This document shows, one piece after another, positions 62,727 to 64,000 of a DNA stretch of 64,000 bases. This DNA comes from Shewanella gaetbuli (GTDB taxonomy: Bacteria > Pseudomonadota > Gammaproteobacteria > Enterobacterales > Shewanellaceae). Where the stretch lies: the NCBI RefSeq assembly GCF_023284065.1, contig NZ_JAKIKP010000009.1, forward strand, positions 62,001 to 126,000, read 5' to 3'. The notes below the pieces were generated by a model. The model saw only the letters and a list, made by a program, of their open reading frames with translations. It made no database searches and was not told where the DNA came from. Position 1 is the first letter of the stretch, and the number at the start of each line of letters is the position of its first letter. The translations under genes and the position numbers were made by a program.

Positions 62727-64000
62727 TTGACTTCAACATTACTTCTTCCTAGCCAAGAAGAGCTGGTACAAAGGTTACTTCATAGCGCAAATTACAGCGG
62801 GCAACTGCAGTTATTATGCGGTACCAAGGGCACAGGAAAGTCGACATTAACAACAGTATTAGCCAGCGAGTTAGAGGAACATAACTCGGCACTTGTGCTG
62901 TGTCCTCCTCACGCAGAAGCAGCAGAAATTCGGCGTAAAATACTGGTTCAGTTAATTTCGTCACCTATTTTTGATGATGAAATGCCCTTACTGGATACCT
63001 TTTTGCGTATCCAATCAACACTTTCAAAGCCTTTACACATTATTATTGATGATGCTCACTTATTGCCTAAAACGCTTTGGGCTGAGTGTATTTTACTGTC
63101 GCAAATGCAATGTGCTGGCGCTAATATCGCTATCACTATGGCAATAGATAGTCATTTCTTATCTGAGTTAATGGCTGAATTGTCAGAAGATATGCGCGAG
63201 ATTTTACTCCCGCTGTTTATAGAGCCTTTAACCATCGCAGAACGAGATGGCCTGTATCAAAGCTTACTACTACGTAGTGGTTATACCCCATTTATTGCAA
63301 GGGGCATTATTCATAATCAGCTTGAGCAGCAATCTGGCACTCCGCTTGAAGTCGTTAAGTTGTTAGAGTTAGCCATTACAGAGCCTGAAAAAGCGCCAGC
63401 TAAAAAATTTACGTTGATTAAATCGATAAGCTTTATTGGGGTGTTGCTATTAGCCTCAGGTGGAGGGTATTTCCTATGGAACGCTAATGCCACAGTGAGT
63501 AGCAAGGTGATGACTCATCAGATTGAATTAACGGCAACGCAGCAGTTACGGAAGCAACACGCTAATGAAGTTATCCATCAATTTGCCACTAAGTTAGTCG
63601 CTCCAGTAGACCGATGGCTGCCGAGTCGAGTTGATAAAATTGCGCCTAGTTTGATCATAGTTGCCCCTCAAAGTGAGCAAATGTTGATTCATCAGTCCGA
63701 TGTACCTTCACAACCACAAACACAGTCGCAAGTACAACAACGGAGCCAGACTGATATCCCTAGTCTTGGTGACAATAGTGACTCACTATCCCAAAACTTT
63801 CAGAAAATTGACCAGCAGGCAATAGCAACTCAAGCTGAGCCTACTCAACGTCAGCTGGCTACAGTCGACTTAGCCTCTGCTCAAAGTGTTAGTGTAGGGG
63901 GAGTCAGCATACCTGATGAAATAAACGAAAATGACACGACTCCAGTCGCTATTGATTCTGTATTGCCAACGTTTAAAGGTTATACCTTACAACTGGCAAG
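62727..64000 (+). CDS. damX: DamX-like AAA+ / SPOR-domain cell division protein (cut by the window end)
   Basis: At least 424 codons with no stop before the window ends. Start TTG at 62727 with GGTGGA four bases before it. The first 230 residues are an AAA+-like domain with Walker A in CGTKGTGKSTL and Walker B in HIIIDDAHLL. A membrane span (IGVLLLASGGGYFLW) is near 235-250. A Gln/Ser-rich linker runs to the end, where KGYTLQLA begins the SPOR domain. SPOR proteins bind denuded glycans at the septum. Position right after aroB is the usual place of damX. Only the N-terminal part is in the window. Confidence 0.9.
   Translation, partial: MTSTLLLPSQEELVQRLLHSANYSGQLQLLCGTKGTGKSTLTTVLASELEEHNSALVLCPPHAEAAEIRRKILVQLISSPIFDDEMPLLDTFLRIQSTLSKPLHIIIDDAHLLPKTLWAECILLSQMQCAGANIAITMAIDSHFLSELMAELSEDMREILLPLFIEPLTIAERDGLYQSLLLRSGYTPFIARGIIHNQLEQQSGTPLEVVKLLELAITEPEKAPAKKFTLIKSISFIGVLLLASGGGYFLWNANATVSSKVMTHQIELTATQQLRKQHANEVIHQFATKLVAPVDRWLPSRVDKIAPSLIIVAPQSEQMLIHQSDVPSQPQTQSQVQQRSQTDIPSLGDNSDSLSQNFQKIDQQAIATQAEPTQRQLATVDLASAQSVSVGGVSIPDEINENDTTPVAIDSVLPTFKGYTLQLA

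Overview
The window looks like a chromosomal segment of a marine gammaproteobacterium of the Shewanella / Alteromonadales type. Reasons: protein sequences and gene order (pilMNOPQ-aroK-aroB-damX, spoT-rpoZ-gmk with ridA and trmH, recG, yihY-dtd next to a FabY-type thioesterase), several families common in that group (DUF2959, DUF3014, DUF3261), modest G+C, and a PsrA-type operator in front of an acyl-CoA ligase gene. No rRNA, tRNA, CRISPR array, prophage or intact IS was seen. The species assignment is inference from memory of protein similarity; no search was run.

Layout. 1-3.7 kb: recQ converging on a TPR / degenerate GGDEF membrane protein. 3.8-9.1 kb: the leucine operon leuABCD with a leuL leader peptide and attenuator, followed directly by a 246-bp MITE-like element. 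9.2-10.6 kb: an AsnC/Lrp-type regulator, then about 0.9 kb of non-coding DNA packed with short palindromes. 10.6-17.4 kb: a DUF2959 lipoprotein and a small membrane protein, yihY, a lipoprotein, dtd, a FabY-like thioesterase, azoR, a SCO-like protein and a chemoreceptor.

17.4-34.4 kb, all on the minus strand: an 18-gene aryl polyene (APE) type II polyketide cluster with overlapping or closely packed genes. It encodes an initiating/elongating ketosynthase set (KS, KS and a Cys-less chain-length-factor-like partner), two ACPs, two hotdog dehydratases, a ketoreductase, an acyl/aryl-ACP ligase, a thioesterase, two acyltransferase functions (one fused to a family-2 glycosyltransferase), and LolA-like, MMPL-exporter and DUF3261 proteins for delivery to the outer membrane. 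Two extra enzymes stand out: a MIO-type aromatic ammonia-lyase with Tyr-lyase-like selectivity residues, and a flavin enzyme with a halogenase-like WxWxIP motif. Together they suggest a coumaroyl-primed, possibly halogenated polyene.

34.4-49.5 kb, mostly minus strand: DUF3014 protein, recG, a 1427-residue single-chain formate dehydrogenase-like protein (diaphorase, ferredoxin and molybdopterin parts fused), an AMP-binding acyl-CoA ligase under a probable PsrA site, a GNAT acetyltransferase (plus strand), trmH, ridA, spoT, rpoZ and gmk. 49.5-50.1 kb: non-coding, with a second MITE-like repeat. 50.1-53.2 kb, plus strand: an unknown membrane protein, an APH-fold kinase and yjjG. 53.2-64 kb: mrcA (minus) divergent from pilMNOPQ-aroKB and a damX-like gene cut by the window end.

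The most interesting system is the APE cluster with its ammonia-lyase and halogenase-like enzyme. Secondary points of interest are the two MITE-like elements, the palindrome-rich tract at 9.8-10.6 kb and the PsrA-like operator.
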